The notes under the pieces: generated by a model
The model's database searches: none
Seen by the model: the letters and a program-made list of their open reading frames with translations, nothing else
What the model was told of the DNA's origin: nothing
In this document: positions 27,801-36,572 of the stretch, piece by piece
How positions within the stretch are numbered: position 1 is the stretch's first letter
How the letters are laid out: each line of letters begins with the position of its first letter
Position numbers and translations under genes: made by a program
NCBI GenBank assembly: GCA_964017045.1
Contig: OZ024802.1
Span: 30,280,793 to 30,344,792 of the forward strand
Reading direction: 5' to 3'
Length of the DNA stretch: 64,000 nt
Source: Omphiscola glabra
Taxonomy: Eukaryota > Mollusca > Gastropoda > Lymnaeidae

Positions 27801-29078
27801 AGTGTTCTTTTGATGAAATAATGATAGTGTTCTTTTGATGAAATAATGATAGTGTTCTTTTGATGAAATAATGATAGTGTTCTTTTGATGAAATAATGAT
27901 AGTGTTCTTTTGATGAAATAATTAAAGTTCTACTGTAATGAAATAATGACAGTGTCATTGTAAACAGGAGATGTCAGAGTTAAAATTAGACACAAAATTA
28001 ACAACTAATGATTGTAAGTCAAAATAAACACACATTAAGAGCCCAAATTAGATTTACTAAATAAAAAAGACCATGAGCAGAACCTAAACCATTTTTTTTC
28101 TTTAAGAAATGTATTCATATTTTGTTTTGAATATAAATAAAAACACAATAAATTAAAATTATAAAATATTAGGAAAGGATTTAAAGAGTGACATTCAGTT
28201 TTTTGGGAGCAGACCTGGTTATTTTGACTGACATAAGAATAGATTTAATTATTTAACCTGATAAGGGTGGTAGACCTGGTCTCAAGCTACCAATATTAAT
28301 ATGTACATTAGATTTTGTGCCTTTATTAATTTATTTTTAACACATTTAAAAATTGTAAAGCATGATTTTAATTTGAAATACTAAAATGTCACATACCGTC
28401 TGTCCATAGGCAAATACAGTAGCATTGTAGCCGTCAAAGATACTCTGTACGAGTGGCTCCACACACTTGTTATAGACTTCCTACAACAACAGTAAACATT
28501 ATCTTAGAAATAAAATAAAATAGAAATTGAAGAGTTTGAAGAATAAATTACACTTATAAAATATTAATGCTGAGTAGGCAAATTTAAACAAACTATATGT
28601 TTTAGTCATTTCTGAGTAGGCATATTTAAACAAAAATTGATTTTATTGAAATTAATTTTAATACTTGTTTGCATGCATTTGAATATAAGTTTTTTGGTAG
28701 AGTTCCTCCCGTAATGGTTATATTTTTGCAAGTGAACATGTTAATATACATTATAGTACTCCCTTATATACATACCTGTTGAGTGCAGTTGAAGAGAACA
28801 TTATCAAACGTAAAAGATCTATCTGAGCCCACTACAATTTGGCCGGCATTTGACCCAACTCGGACACAAACTTGTTCTCCCCCCAACTTTTCTTTCTGAA
28901 GTAAGGGACGGACCTGTACAAATATCAAAACTGATGTTAAAAATAAATTAAGTTAATTGTCTGCACACAAACACACAAGAAAATAAATCTTTCTTAACGT
29001 CACAGTGAGGTTGTAGTATCTTGTGACAGCTATCTAATCCCTTACCCGTACAGCAACTTTAACATTGACTTCCTGCAT
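2312..29078 (-). CDS. KIF27: Kinesin-like protein KIF27 (KIF27/KIF7/Costal-2 group), 35 coding exons
   Basis: Microtubule motor-type protein of the kinesin-4-related KIF27/KIF7 branch. Family members act in cilium assembly and in Hedgehog signalling. I assembled 35 coding exons from ATG 29076-29078 to stop TAA 2312-2314. All intron phases agree and the total is 4311 nt, 1436 codons plus stop; the human protein is similar in length as I recall. The order is an N-terminal motor (residues about 1-360), long coiled coils (about 380-1275), a His-rich segment (about 1290-1325) and a conserved C-terminal patch reading [20 protein letters not shown]. The motor starts [16 protein letters not shown], the family-typical beginning. 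An acceptor at about 29098 just before the ATG implies a spliced 5' UTR. Introns carry minisatellites, a non-LTR element and hAT elements. KIF27 versus KIF7 cannot be separated here; invertebrates probably have one co-orthologue. Confidence 0.95.
3175..3524 (+). mobile_element. 5'-truncated non-LTR retrotransposon fragment with (ATG)n tail
   Basis: The frame reads [20 protein letters not shown], then ...[16 protein letters not shown]. This is the C-terminal region found at the end of many RTE-like or jockey-like reverse-transcriptase polyproteins. It ends in ATGATG microsatellite. The 11-bp sequence 'aatgtctcctg' flanks it on both sides (3164-3174 and 3525-3535), a target-site duplication typical of target-primed reverse transcription. 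Frameshifts follow QGLAKK, so it is dead. It lies in the KIF27 intron between exons 34 and 33, antisense to the gene. Related copies occur at 20141, 43590 and 55560. Confidence 0.8.
3942..4062. repeat. 21-bp minisatellite
   Basis: About five tandem copies of a 21-bp unit with the core 'gaaattgcttgtttttgttgt', just upstream (in transcript sense) of the KIF27 exon 33 acceptor. Confidence 0.85.
4172..4437. repeat. 27-bp minisatellite, nearly homogeneous
   Basis: About ten tandem copies of a 27-bp unit starting 'gaatagtccaggacatttta'. Copies are virtually identical, which suggests recent expansion or ongoing homogenisation. It is in the KIF27 intron between exons 32 and 33. The open frames on both strands are artefacts of a unit length divisible by three. 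Confidence 0.95.
4605..4925. repeat. 47-bp minisatellite built from the end of KIF27 exon 32 and its splice donor
   Basis: About seven copies of a 47-bp unit. On the minus strand each contains 'TCATCTCAAGTCAAG' followed by 'gttagtg', the same as the last 15 nt of KIF27 exon 32 plus its donor. The functional copy is the one at the high-coordinate end (boundary 4911/4912). One copy near 4770 and one near 4724 have a mutated donor-adjacent base. A splice using a later donor would read 'CAA GGT TAG', an immediate stop. Confidence 0.85.
5930..6050. mobile_element. Possible degraded hAT-like MITE
   Basis: It begins 'cagtggtgctcaaa' and continues with 'gggccaccccatta' and 'gacccccaaat', phrases typical of hAT non-autonomous elements. 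I could not find a matching right terminus or target duplication, so this is only a resemblance. Confidence 0.35.
6366..6700. repeat. 17-bp minisatellite next to an inverted 'TAAGACGACC' element
   Basis: Positions 6366-6500 contain 'gctgataagacgacc' and its near inverse 'ggtcgtcttataagctgg', the arms of a small foldback element. From about 6488 a roughly 17-bp unit with the core 'cagtcatcttatacgcc' repeats about 12 times. The unit looks derived from the element's own 'gtcgtcttata' arm, so the array may have expanded from inside the transposon end. Confidence 0.7.
6785..6860. mobile_element. Single arm of a foldback repeat with 'acgtttcggct' motif
   Basis: The stretch with 'aagattttgacgtttcggct' followed by 'tagagccttcatcag' is the same as the arms of the foldback element at 16120-16610. 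Only one arm is present here. Family not identified. Confidence 0.5.
7555..7890 (+). pseudogene. Retrotransposon polyprotein, N-terminus and start of endonuclease
   Basis: The frame starts [18 protein letters not shown], with a low-complexity region carrying two copies of a SGDRL.GD motif, then enters the endonuclease domain at [18 protein letters not shown]. The catalytic asparagine (LNV) and glutamate (LLQET) are present. It stops at TAA 7888-7890 immediately after LLQETLL, inside the domain, so this stop is a disabling mutation and not a natural end. Confidence 0.85.
7891..9180 (+). pseudogene. Retrotransposon endonuclease (C-terminal part), linker and start of reverse transcriptase
   Basis: Same frame as the preceding segment. 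The endonuclease core motifs [11 protein letters not shown] and GSDHKPI carry the catalytic Asp/Asn and the Asp-His pair. A basic linker ([14 protein letters not shown]) follows, then RT motif [22 protein letters not shown] at 9178-9180 interrupts after GKTGKST. The preserved reading frame over about 1.2 kb suggests the stops are fairly recent. Confidence 0.85.
9181..9895 (+). pseudogene. Retrotransposon reverse-transcriptase core
   Basis: RT motifs in order: [64 protein letters not shown] and the catalytic FADDL at 9763-9777 (a Phe variant of YADD). The frame breaks near 9890. From there the protein continues in another frame (YTLFTNGRK, then the thumb motif YLGIKLD). Confidence 0.88.
9890..11501 (+). 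pseudogene. Retrotransposon RT thumb, RNase H and C-terminal Cys/His domain
   Basis: The thumb region [10 protein letters not shown] is followed by an RNase H domain with the acidic residues in [22 protein letters not shown] and [10 protein letters not shown]. The [14 protein letters not shown] block completes the active site. The C-terminus has [11 protein letters not shown], then [18 protein letters not shown], a CCHC-like knuckle common in these polyproteins. The natural stop is TAG at 11499-11501. Confidence 0.9.
11527..11800. repeat. 31-bp minisatellite abutting the KIF27 exon 28 donor
   Basis: Copies of a roughly 31-bp unit with the core 'ccactaaatagaccattcta'. The same unit occurs to the left of the retrotransposon at about 7298-7325, so the element landed inside the array. 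The array reaches to within about 15 bp of the exon 28 donor (11813), but unlike four others it contains no exon sequence. Confidence 0.85.
12735..12912. mobile_element. MITE with 27-bp TIRs ('actgtattttacggactataagacgc' type)
   Basis: The left end 'tactgtattttacggactat' and the inverted right end 'taccctattttactgactat' form TIRs continuing through 'aagacgc/aaggcgc'. Length is about 178 bp and it lies in a KIF27 intron. Elements with this 'GGACTATAAG' end are widespread in animal genomes. I do not assign a superfamily and see no clear target duplication. Confidence 0.7.
13605..13680. repeat. Short 18-bp tandem repeat
   Basis: About four copies of 'gggccaccagagcttgat' with G/A variants, in the KIF27 intron between exons 24 and 25. 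Confidence 0.85.
14735..15700. repeat. 27-bp minisatellite, about 1 kb
   Basis: About 35-40 copies of a 27-bp unit around 'tctaatgttggagctagaca', with shorter 18-19 bp deletion variants lacking 'aacatag'. The mixture of full and shortened units in blocks (for example 15250-15300 and 15360-15490) indicates internal duplications of groups of units. It is in the KIF27 intron between exons 21 and 22. Open frames across it are artefacts. Confidence 0.93.
16120..16610. mobile_element. Foldback element with about 90-bp inverted arms, split by a SPIN copy
   Basis: The left arm (16120-16212: 'gaacaaggtctgttaaagct' and onward to 'cagagcctacttcagcaaac') is repeated inverted on the right (16536-16610 plus 16330-16350). 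The short loop between them contains SPIN. The arms share the 'tcggct.agagcc' motif with the fragment at 6785. It lies in the KIF27 intron between exons 20 and 21. Family not identified. Confidence 0.7.
16358..16535. mobile_element. SPIN-like non-autonomous hAT transposon, 178 bp
   Basis: The ends are 'cagtggttctcaacct' and, inverted, 'ctgcggttctcaacct'. Internal phrases 'gcgacccccaaccacaaaat', 'tattttccgatggtcttagg' and 'tgacccctgggaaaggtcg' agree with my memory of the SPIN (SPACE INVADERS) consensus, with the middle deleted. Flanks 'ctctaggt' and 'ctcttagc' look like a diverged 8-bp target duplication. SPIN is known for horizontal transfer between distant animals, including mammals, reptiles, insects and, as I recall, a pond snail. 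No transposase is present in this copy. Confidence 0.82.
16620..17149. other. Intronic sequence without recognised features
   Basis: AT-rich DNA of the KIF27 intron between exons 20 and 21. The only structure I see is a C-rich tract at about 17085-17110. Confidence 0.5.
20141..20650 (-). mobile_element. Non-LTR retrotransposon C-terminal fragment with (CAT)n tail
   Basis: On the minus strand an uninterrupted frame reads [60 protein letters not shown], then [19 protein letters not shown] sequence (here [15 protein letters not shown]). This is the post-RT region of RTE-like or jockey-like elements. The 3' end is marked by a (CAT)n run at 20144-20162. It is longer and better preserved than the copies at 3175, 43590 and 55560. 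It is in the same orientation as KIF27, in the intron between exons 13 and 14. Confidence 0.8.
20985..21565. repeat. Irregular 20-40 bp tandem repeat
   Basis: Diverged tandem phrases of 'taacctatggctgt' and 'gttgtcataacctatgg', with a larger duplicated block (21005-21060 and 21070-21125). It lies in the KIF27 intron just upstream of the exon 13 acceptor. Confidence 0.8.
22159..22242 (-). pseudogene. KIF27: Dead duplicate of KIF27 exon 14
   Basis: These 84 bp are about 87% identical by eye to exon 14 (19790-19873) and have the same length and splice-flank positions. The copy encodes [19 protein letters not shown], then a stop codon where exon 14 has Ile-Arg, then NLQQELLK. The similarity extends into the downstream intron: about 22011-22258 matches about 19662-19880. 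It sits in intron 11, ahead of exons 12 and 13. Inclusion would truncate the protein, so it is a decayed partial duplication rather than a usable alternative exon. Confidence 0.85.
22445..23300. repeat. 45-bp minisatellite passing into a longer higher-order repeat
   Basis: From 22450 to 22862 about nine near-identical 45-bp units ('attgaaacacttggaagttt' core) occur. From 22862 to 23300 the same core alternates with 'gtgtaacattaaaagactgg', giving units of about 60-95 bp. A composite unit has thus been amplified beside a simple one. It lies just upstream of the KIF27 exon 11 acceptor. The long open frames here are repeat artefacts. Confidence 0.92.
23795..23959. mobile_element. hAT-like MITE, 165 bp
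   Basis: TIRs 'caggggtcaccaaact' and, at the right end, 'agtttggtgacccctg' are perfect inverses. Flanks 'atcttgaa' and 'acgttgaa' match at 6 of 8 positions, as expected for an aged 8-bp hAT duplication. The inside contains repeated 'ggccgga' motifs typical of this MITE class. Located in the KIF27 intron between exons 10 and 11. Confidence 0.88.
24370..24655. repeat. Minisatellite, about 27-bp unit
   Basis: About ten copies of a unit around 'gtggctattgtggtgtggca', with length variants. Located in the KIF27 intron between exons 9 and 10. Confidence 0.88.
25585..25980. repeat. 41-bp minisatellite built from the end of KIF27 exon 7 and its splice donor
   Basis: On the minus strand each of about eight extra units contains 'ACATTAGAAAATGAGG' followed by 'gtaatctatg'. 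This is the last 16-18 nt of exon 7 plus its donor. The coding copy is at the high-coordinate end (boundary 25958/25959). Units differ by a few bases ('attactct', 'gataaccc'). Reading past the true donor meets TAG within the first unit. Confidence 0.9.
26050..26664. other. KIF27 intron 6, nothing recognised
   Basis: AT-rich intron between exons 6 and 7. I see no repeats, mobile elements or conserved reading frame. Confidence 0.5.
27598..27958. repeat. 25-bp minisatellite, highly homogeneous
   Basis: About 13 copies of a 25-bp unit 'gaaataatgatagtgttctt' plus 'ttgat', almost without variation. It begins about 15 bp upstream (transcript sense) of the KIF27 exon 4 acceptor, so it abuts but does not include the splice site. 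Confidence 0.95.
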
Positions 29079-29099
29079 AATGTCTTGCAAATTCACTGG

Positions 29100-31435
29100 A
29101 AAATATAAACATGAAATGCATAAATTAATTTCTTTGTTTGAATATACAAATATTTATAAAGAATTGTACACACTTCATTTTGACAAAATGTTTTATTTTG
29201 TAAACTTATTTATTTATATCAACGTCACATTAACTAGGTGAGATGTGCATTAAAACATAGTGATGTAATGCCTCAATGAGTATGAAAATGACTGGGCATC
29301 TAACGTACATTAGAGCTATAATTTATTTTATAAAGAGGAAAAAACAATTTTAATAATCATTAAATGATCATATAACGTAATTAATATGAAACAAATAAAA
29401 TAGGAAATTAAATTATATTATACATTATATTTATTTAGAGGAACTGTATTGTAATTCTGTATAGTCTATGTGAAATTTAATTAATTTCATCAATTTTAAT
29501 ACCAATTAACACATGTATAATTTTTTTATTTTACATCAGCTGCAATGAGAAGGTATTTTTTGTTTTAATTAAGTATGTAAATTTGTAGATTTTGTCAATT
29601 AAAAACAAAAACAAATATTATTATTCATTCCAGAAAATTTAGCCAATTATCTTTCATTAAGGTTTTGCTTTTACATTTTAAAGGTATTTTTTTTAGTTAT
29701 GAAAACAAAATGCCTGGTAATAAGGAAAGCTAAGCAATGGGGTTTCTCTCAATGAGATGAGAAGAGAGTGAATTTGTTAATGTCATGTTGACATAAATAA
29801 TAAATGAATTTTTTCAAAGAAGGAAACTATGCACATTTTTAATGATGAATTTTTTTAAAGCTTTGATCTATGGTTCTATGTAGGATTGTAGTATGTTTTT
29901 ACCTTGAGAAACATACATACATACATAAGGTGGAGTTGGCTGCAAGATGTGCAGAAAAAGGACAGCTCCAGCTCATCACGCTAATTCAGTAATTGGGCTT
30001 GTGCTGTCCGCATTTTTGTTACAATAAGTCAATAAGCACAATTAATATCATATATTCTGTAGTGTAAGCTATATAATATTATATTGCTAATTACTATTAT
30101 TAGCACTATTAGTAGCCTAGTATCATTGGACGGGCCGACTGAGACTGAGTGGCAGAAATGGGGGAAAATAAAGCCTTACCAGTTTATAGAATAGACTTAT
30201 AGAGGCATCAAATAGATCTTAGTCTTAGAAGTTAAATAGCCTATTCTACATAAGAGCCGAGTGAGTGAAATAAAAGCCGGCTGATATGTAGCTGTGTGGC
30301 CATGACGTCATTTTCGTGATAGAATTAGGGTTCGGGTTAGGATGAGCGGTCCTACAGCTACTTTTTTACCTAAAAGCCAAATAAATGGCTTGTTTGGGTT
30401 TGGCAAACACTTTTTTTTTTATAACTTTATTTTTATTGTACTTGGACTTGAGTACTCTTACTCTTTGTGATTGATGATTGTGTTGTCTTCTGTAACAATG
30501 ACAATGGAATTTGGCTTAAGTGTGTCGTAATGTGCATGGCACATATCAAATGATACATTTTTTAAAAATATATTAAAAATATGTTCACTTATTTGTCTTT
30601 GGAAGTAAGACTGTGACTGTGGCGTGAATCATGAATGGTTCAATTGTGAGATTTTAAATATGAATATGTCATTCGTTTCAGTAATTCAGTCATTCGGCGT
30701 CTATAACAACGGCAAGAAAACGAAAACATCATTTCAAAAGATTAAATATAGGATATTCCAAACAAACCTGTTGATTCTTTAACTATTTTCCCAATAATTA
30801 ATTTGCGTATAATTCATTAATTCAAAGAGAAGTACTGAGTGTCTGAGAAATAGCTTTTGCACAAAATGTTACCAACATTTTTATTTTTTGTTAAGACCGG
30901 AAATGGAATGCAGATATAAATCATCTTGTTGCCGAAAAATGCATTTACTCTTTAAAATATTAAAAGATGTACATAATTTTTTTTAAAATGTATACATAAA
31001 CATTAAAAAATGATCATTAAATCAAATAGTTGAATACAAATTGATTTGTTCTTTTAAAGCCTGTAATAATTGGCATATCTTCTTAACACTGGCCCACCTC
31101 AACTAATCTCAACCAACACTGGACTTAAACATGATTCTCTTTTCAGTCAGATCACTTCTTTTGAATCAATAAAAAATAACTAAGTTCAGTGAAGTAGCTT
31201 GTTTGTGGCACCCTGTGTGGGATTTTACTTTGGCAGCACTTAAGATAGACATATAACATAAAGAATATGCCTACACATTAATTATATGCCATTAATGAAC
31301 CGGACCTAAGGGATGGACGTCTCCCCCCCAACCCCTCCCCACTTTCTTTATATGCCAGTGATTACATTATTTTAAGCAGTAATATAATATTACTTTAAAA
31401 ATTTTGCATTTTGTAGTAACTTTGCTCTTCTGTTT
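29100..31435. other. Divergent intergenic region or KIF27 5' leader intron
   Basis: An acceptor 'ttttccag' directly precedes the KIF27 initiation region at 29098, so a non-coding 5' exon should lie somewhere in or beyond this stretch. I could not place it. The DNA is AT-rich, without a CpG-rich promoter or a TATA signal I trust. The only other structure is the small MITE at 30282-30374. Confidence 0.4.
30282..30374. mobile_element. Small MITE of the 'gtagctgtgtggccatgacg' family
   Basis: The left end 'gtagctgtgtggccatgacg' and right end 'ggtcctacagctac' (inverted 'gtagctgtaggacc') form TIRs. The interior has 'ttagggttcgggttagg'. 'aaaagcc' occurs on both sides and may be the target duplication. 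Related to the copies at 33918-34154 and 60740-61285. Confidence 0.6.
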
Positions 31436-31440
31436 TTTTC

Positions 31441-31480
31441 TTCTACAGGGGAGGCGTTGCAGGATGGCGTCACGGGAAGG
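31441..31480 (+). other. Possible 5' leader exon
   Basis: A strong acceptor-like 'tttcttctacag' (ending about 31448) is followed by a short stretch with an ATG and a possible donor 'GGGAAG|gtagag' near 31480. Joined to the first RhoGEF coding exon (acceptor 36562), the ATG would be out of frame with the RhoGEF start, so it could only be an upstream ORF in a leader. It may equally be unrelated, or part of the 3' end of the adjacent retrotransposon. Confidence 0.2.
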
Positions 31481-31749
31481 TAGAGTTGGCGATCTGCCGA
31501 ATAATGTTACAGCAAAGCCTGCCGAAGATTCATTTTGAGGACTTTAATTGTATCTGTTACACCGTCGATCAACCGCTGTCGTCGTCTGCTGTAATGTTGG
31601 CTGACCAGGTGGCCAAAACAGATAATTTGTTGTTATGCAATATTGCCGCTATATATGCCTACTGGCTGATTGAGTATGGCACGAAGTATTTGTCTTTTTT
31701 ATTCCTAGTTTCAAATGTGCCCCCTTCTCGTTTTACAAGTGGCTCACCT

Positions 31750-33225
31750 TAAATATCTCATCTCACAGGTGAAGAGTTTTTTCTCGAGCTTTTTATTCAG
31801 GGTCCATGTCTGGTACTGGTAGGGTGGTATAAAGACAATTTCTCGGTCTCCATCTTTAATTCTTGGATGTCTTAGTACACTACTGTTACAACACAGTAAA
31901 TAAGCTATTGAGGGAGCTGACTGTGTTGCCTTCTGTACTTTTGTTCTGGTTCGGTACGTTGCTGCATCCATATACTGGCATATGTGTAACGGTGGGGAAG
32001 CGATGTTGCCATTCCAACGGCTCCTAGCAGATGCCATGCAACTTTGAAGCTTTCGATCGATGTCGAGTTCACGGCGGTATTGTCCTGGTTGTTCCAAGCG
32101 ATTATTGTGCGTGGGAAGAATGTTTGTTTATGTTGCACTGTGTTACTCCGAGGCACAGTGAAGCATTTGCTATTGTTCCGGGTGTAATTTCTCATGGGGT
32201 TGTCAGAGATTAAGTCAGTGTTTAGTGAGTGTTTGGCTCTAATTAATCGACCTGGCTTCTGTGGGGTGAGATAACTGTTTGCTGGGATTGCCGGCATTAG
32301 CCCCATGACCACTTTATATAAGAATGCTAGGCAGCTCTTTTCTCGTCTGTCCTTTAGGGTAGGGATGTCAAATCTGTTTAAGAGGCCGGTGACGTAGCCA
32401 GGAGTGGTGGTTTTATAGCCACGTGCTATGAAGCGCATTGCGTTACGTTGGATTCGCTCCAACTTGTCCACGTCTTGCTTTAGGTATGTGTCCCAGATGA
32501 TTGCACCATATTCTAGTATCGGACGAACGAGTGCAAGATAGACATTTCGTTTGCATGATGTTGGATAGTGCCGCAGATTTCTTCGAATAAAACCTAGTGT
32601 GGAGTTTGTTTTTTTGAAATTTTGTTTATGTGGGGGTGACCATTTTAGGTTATTTGAGAAGAGAATTCCAAGGTATGGATTATTTGTTACTTGTTGGAGG
32701 ATTGTCCTATTTAGGGTGTACATATAGCTTGATATTTTTTTTCTAGAGATGCTTATTATGTAGCATTTGGTTTCATTAAATTTCATGCCCCATTTGTCTG
32801 CCCAATTCACAAGGCACTTAAAATCTGCTTGAAGTTGGTTGTGGTCATCGAAGTCGATTATCTCTCTGTAGATAAGACAGTCATCTGCAAACAGCCTCAT
32901 TTGAGATTTTACAGTATCAGGGAGGTTGTTTATGTGACTGAGAAAGTGAAGTAGGCCCAGTACTGTGCCTTGAGGAACTCCTGAGTCTACGGTGGCTTTG
33001 CCTGATCGGACGCCATCTACCACTACTTGCATGATCCGTTTCGTTTGGAATGTTGAGAGCCAGGAGTGAAGGTTGCCGGTAATGCCGTAGTGGTGGAGTT
33101 TGTGTAGAAGAAGGCTGTGTGGAACAGGGTCGAAGGCCTTGGAGAAGTCGAGAATTGCCATGTCGACCTGGTTACCTTTGTCATAGGAGGCAAGGAGGTC
33201 ATTGGTGGTGATGATTAATTGAATT
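31750..33225 (-). mobile_element. 5'-truncated non-LTR retrotransposon, RT fragment
   Basis: The minus-strand frame from about 33220 to 31905 encodes most of a reverse transcriptase: QLIITTNDLLASYDKGNQVD, MAILDFSKAFDPVPHSLL, SGVPQGTVLGLLHFL, catalytic FADDCLIY, then MKFNETKC and YLGILFSNNLKW. The C-terminal half is typical of CR1/L2/jockey-like pols (RPILEYGAIIWDTY, KLERIQRNAMRFI). No endonuclease remains; the 5' truncation falls near 33225. The frame is open over more than 1.2 kb, so insertion is fairly recent. It lies between the two divergent genes. Confidence 0.88.
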
Positions 33226-33917
33226 TATGTGGTGCATCCCGGGTATTTGAAATAGTGGCATGTCGTCTCTGCTGTCTACTGATGTTTATGTCCAGTTTTC
33301 TGGATTGCGACCTATTGACTTGAGCTAAGTCTTATCTGCCGTTTGTTAAAAAAAAGGGTAAATATGCTTTCGGTATTTAGATAAACTTTAAAATTATTTT
33401 TCTTCTCCATACCAAATTATACTATTATTTTAATTACATTTGTATACTTCATAAATACAAAAATGCTAATTGAATGAAAAATAAATAATTATTACTATTT
33501 TTATTTAATTAACTATATTAAAGTTTGTAATAATATAAATATTATCTAAAACGTTCTTTAAACAAATAATTTTAAATATTTCTGCCAATCCATAGTTATT
33601 ATAATTTGACCTTTGACCTTATTCTTCCGTGAAACAAAATTCAAAATTAATAGAAATTCTAGACAAAATTTCGGTAAATTTGTAAGTATTTCTATCATAT
33701 TTCATAGCATAGGCTTATTTCATTAATGCAATTAACCTTGGAATTAACGTTTAAAATTAAAATTGTGTAGTTCATCCTCAAATTTTGAAATTAATTTCCT
33801 TTACCCTACGCCTACTCACTCAGTCTCAGTGCCACTCATTGCTTTTAAATCTTTTAATTTTAATGATAGACGAGTTAAAATACTTAAAAACAGTGGCATA
33901 GTCTAAAATTTAAAACA

Positions 33918-34154
33918 CGGCTGAAGTGTAGTTGTGTGGCCATGGCGTCATTTGCGTGTTTTGTTATGTTGCTGATGACTTTAGGGTTCAGGTTAGGTTT
34001 AGTTAGGGATAGATTTAGGGTTCAGGTTAGGGTGAGGGATAGATTTAGGAAGTTTTTCATGTTTTTTAAATGTTTTATTCTTAATTTTACGGGTCGTGTC
34101 AACCAAGATGGTGGCCATGGTAAAAAAGCGTGGTCCCATAGCTACACATTTACC
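33918..34154. mobile_element. MITE with telomere-like internal repeats
   Basis: The left TIR 'gctgaagtgtagttgtgtgg' pairs with the inverted right end 'ggtaaatgtgtagctatggg'. The flanking 'ttaaaacac' at 33909-33917 and 34155-34163 is a good target duplication. The interior contains 'tttagggttcaggttagg' repeats and a 'gtcaaccaagatggtggcca' segment shared with 60740-61285. A further partial copy starts near 34164. Confidence 0.75.
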
Positions 34155-34439
34155 TTAAAACACTACTAACAGTTGGCTAATGTGAAGAGTTATCATCATG
34201 ACGTCATTTGCGTGTTTTGTCCCTGGTTCCGATAGTGTCAAAACCCAGATTAGGGATAATTTTAGTAGGCACTTTGGTGAGATCCGGGAATTGCCAAAAA
34301 CCGGATATCGTGATTTCGTTGTCAAAATGTCGACCTCCACTTTTTAATTTACTGAGAGTCACGTTGTTTACGACTTTATTACTATTTGTAGCCCAGTATG
34401 TAAATTCTATTTCCGCCCACAACTTGGAGTAGACATGTT

Positions 34440-36560
34440 GTTTTATGATTAGACACTTTAGTCCTCAAAATAATTTCAAGACTTCACTTTGATAATTGAA
34501 GGTAAAATAATGCTAATTTGACTAATTCATATTTTTTTTGGAGTAAGGTTATTATGTTTGAATTTCAGGGACTTTATAGATCATGGCATTAATTACAACA
34601 TATCCAAGTTGTGTAAGGTTAGGCCCAGAGGTTTGGTCATAAATTAATCAGGCAATTTTAATCACATGTGTCCCAAAATTACCTATTATCGTTAATATTT
34701 GTTGCTATAGTAAACAACCTGATTTACTCTGGAAATCCAGCCTATTACCCCATAATAACTCATTTAAAAACAAAAAAAAAATAAGTTAATAACACAAATA
34801 CATATTTTTAATGTGGTTTAAAGCTTTTATTGAGAGATATTAGGTTAAATAAGCCTTTTTATTACAATTAATATTTAATTATTAGTTTTATATACTGAGA
34901 CTGGTATATATATATATATAATTATATATATATTTTAAATATGTATATAATATATAGAGGCCTAGAATATATTACTATTATAAGTGTAGGCCTAGCTCCA
35001 CCCCAATGTGGTCAAGTTAATTCTGACAATTTCTATCTTTATAAATCCCGCTGAGTAGTATTTTCACATTGTTGATTGTAACACAAGCCATTTCTTATAT
35101 ATTTATATTATTATTATGATCTCATGCAAACTCAAGCAACTGCAAAGGAGTGTAATTAATGGTAGGAACATGTTTGGAATCCTTACTATTATTTAATACT
35201 TACCTAACTTTAAAAAAAATTACAAAAATGTGTGTGTAGACGAAGTGAAATATTTCAAGGAATATACAAGAGAATACAACTGAACCAGGGTGCATGAAAA
35301 TGAGTAACAGAGAGCTCTTCAGGGATTTTTTGTTTTTGTTTTGGCTTTCTTTTGTTTTCATTTTAATCAAATGGATAGTTTTCTAAGTTTATTTGATGTA
35401 ATATATATGTAAGGAATGTTACCAAAGTATGAATTATGAAGGTAGATTGATGTGATAGGAGACAAATAAAATAAAATCGTTTGCTGTTTCATGTGAGAGG
35501 TTTGGTTGGAGACGGGGTTTAGATCTTGGCGTAGTCTACCCAGTAGAATATAGAGCAAGTTGAAATGTTAGAAGGGCGGTAGATGGAAGAGGGTGCTGCA
35601 TAATAAAGAAAAAAAAAAGGGGTGGGGATCCTTGATAAAACAAACATTTTATAATCCATTACTTGCATCAAGTTTCGGGCGGAAAAAAATCAGACTGACA
35701 AAAATTTAATTATTAAGAATATTCAGAATAAAGCGGTCTTAAAATATTTATTAAATATACAAAGTTTCTGAAAGGTAAGAATTACCAGTGTGAATAATAG
35801 TAGTTTGATTATGACGTGGTGATCATAAATCTAACCCTTTAAAATAGCATTATTATTTTGCACAAAAGTAAATAGTAAATATGACCCACCAGAATCTTGC
35901 ATCACAAACTGCTTAGGCAACACTTTGTAACTATGATGGTCTGGATTTATGCTGCTAAATTTTTAGAAAAAAAGAAAAGGGATCCAAAGAGAGATACATA
36001 ATTAATATGAATTTTTCATGCGTAAAATTAAACAATTTTAATTGGGGAATTCTCATCAAAATATTTTAATTTGGTTTTCTCAGTAATTTTGAATAAAAAA
36101 ATTGCTGGAGCTCATTGCATCTCCATTAAACATAAAGCACGGATTTGCTCCAAAGCCATTTTCTTTCTAAAATGAAACATTTTTATTTTTGTTCTTAACT
36201 TAGCATGCATTACTGAATTATGCTCATGCAGTGTAAATTGCACTCTCAGAAGTATTTCACTTACAAAAAATAGCACCATCACCTTATGATGTTCAAACAT
36301 CAAAAAATAACTGATTCATGAAAACTTTATAATTGGCCAAAGTGCTACACTATAGTCCCCCCTCTTGCTTGATTCAAACATCAACAAAACTGGAGTTATT
36401 TGACACGTTTCTGCATAAAAATTGATTATAGATCATTATATTGAAATAGTTTAGCCCAAATATCTTGTTTACTTCTGTTTCACTAATTTTAAAAAATATT
36501 TTTCTTTATTCGGAATATTGTATTCAATTAAATTAAATATTTTTTTTCTTTATTTAACTT
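34440..36560. other. Region upstream of RhoGEF, nothing recognised except a TA repeat
   Basis: AT-rich. A (TA)n-rich stretch lies at about 34905-34965. No promoter motif that I trust and no clear 5' exon. The first coding exon of the RhoGEF has an acceptor at 36561-36562, so its leader exon is probably in or upstream of this region. Confidence 0.45.
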
Positions 36561-36572
36561 AGGTGACTTAAA

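Larger units (their letters stand above)
22345..29078 (-). other. KIF27: KIF27 motor-domain exons 1-11
   Basis: Coding exons in transcript order: 29046-29078, 28776-28913, 28397-28480, 27475-27582, 27122-27254, 26665-26811, 25959-26045, 25395-25490, 24812-24933, 24100-24201, 22345-22425. Nucleotide-binding motifs are intact: P-loop GQTGSGKT (residues 83-90, split between exons 3 and 4), switch I NEQSSRSH (200-207), switch II DLAGSE (257-262). The neck-proximal [16 protein letters not shown] follows at the exon 10/11 junction. Exon 6 uses the donor 'gtgggt', which is required for phase. Exon 7 (about residues 215-243) is a variable loop, [12 protein letters not shown] and onward, longer and less conserved than its surroundings. 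All catalytic residues expected of an ATP-hydrolysing kinesin are present, so nothing here suggests a dead motor; KIF7-type members are known to be weak or non-motile. Confidence 0.93.
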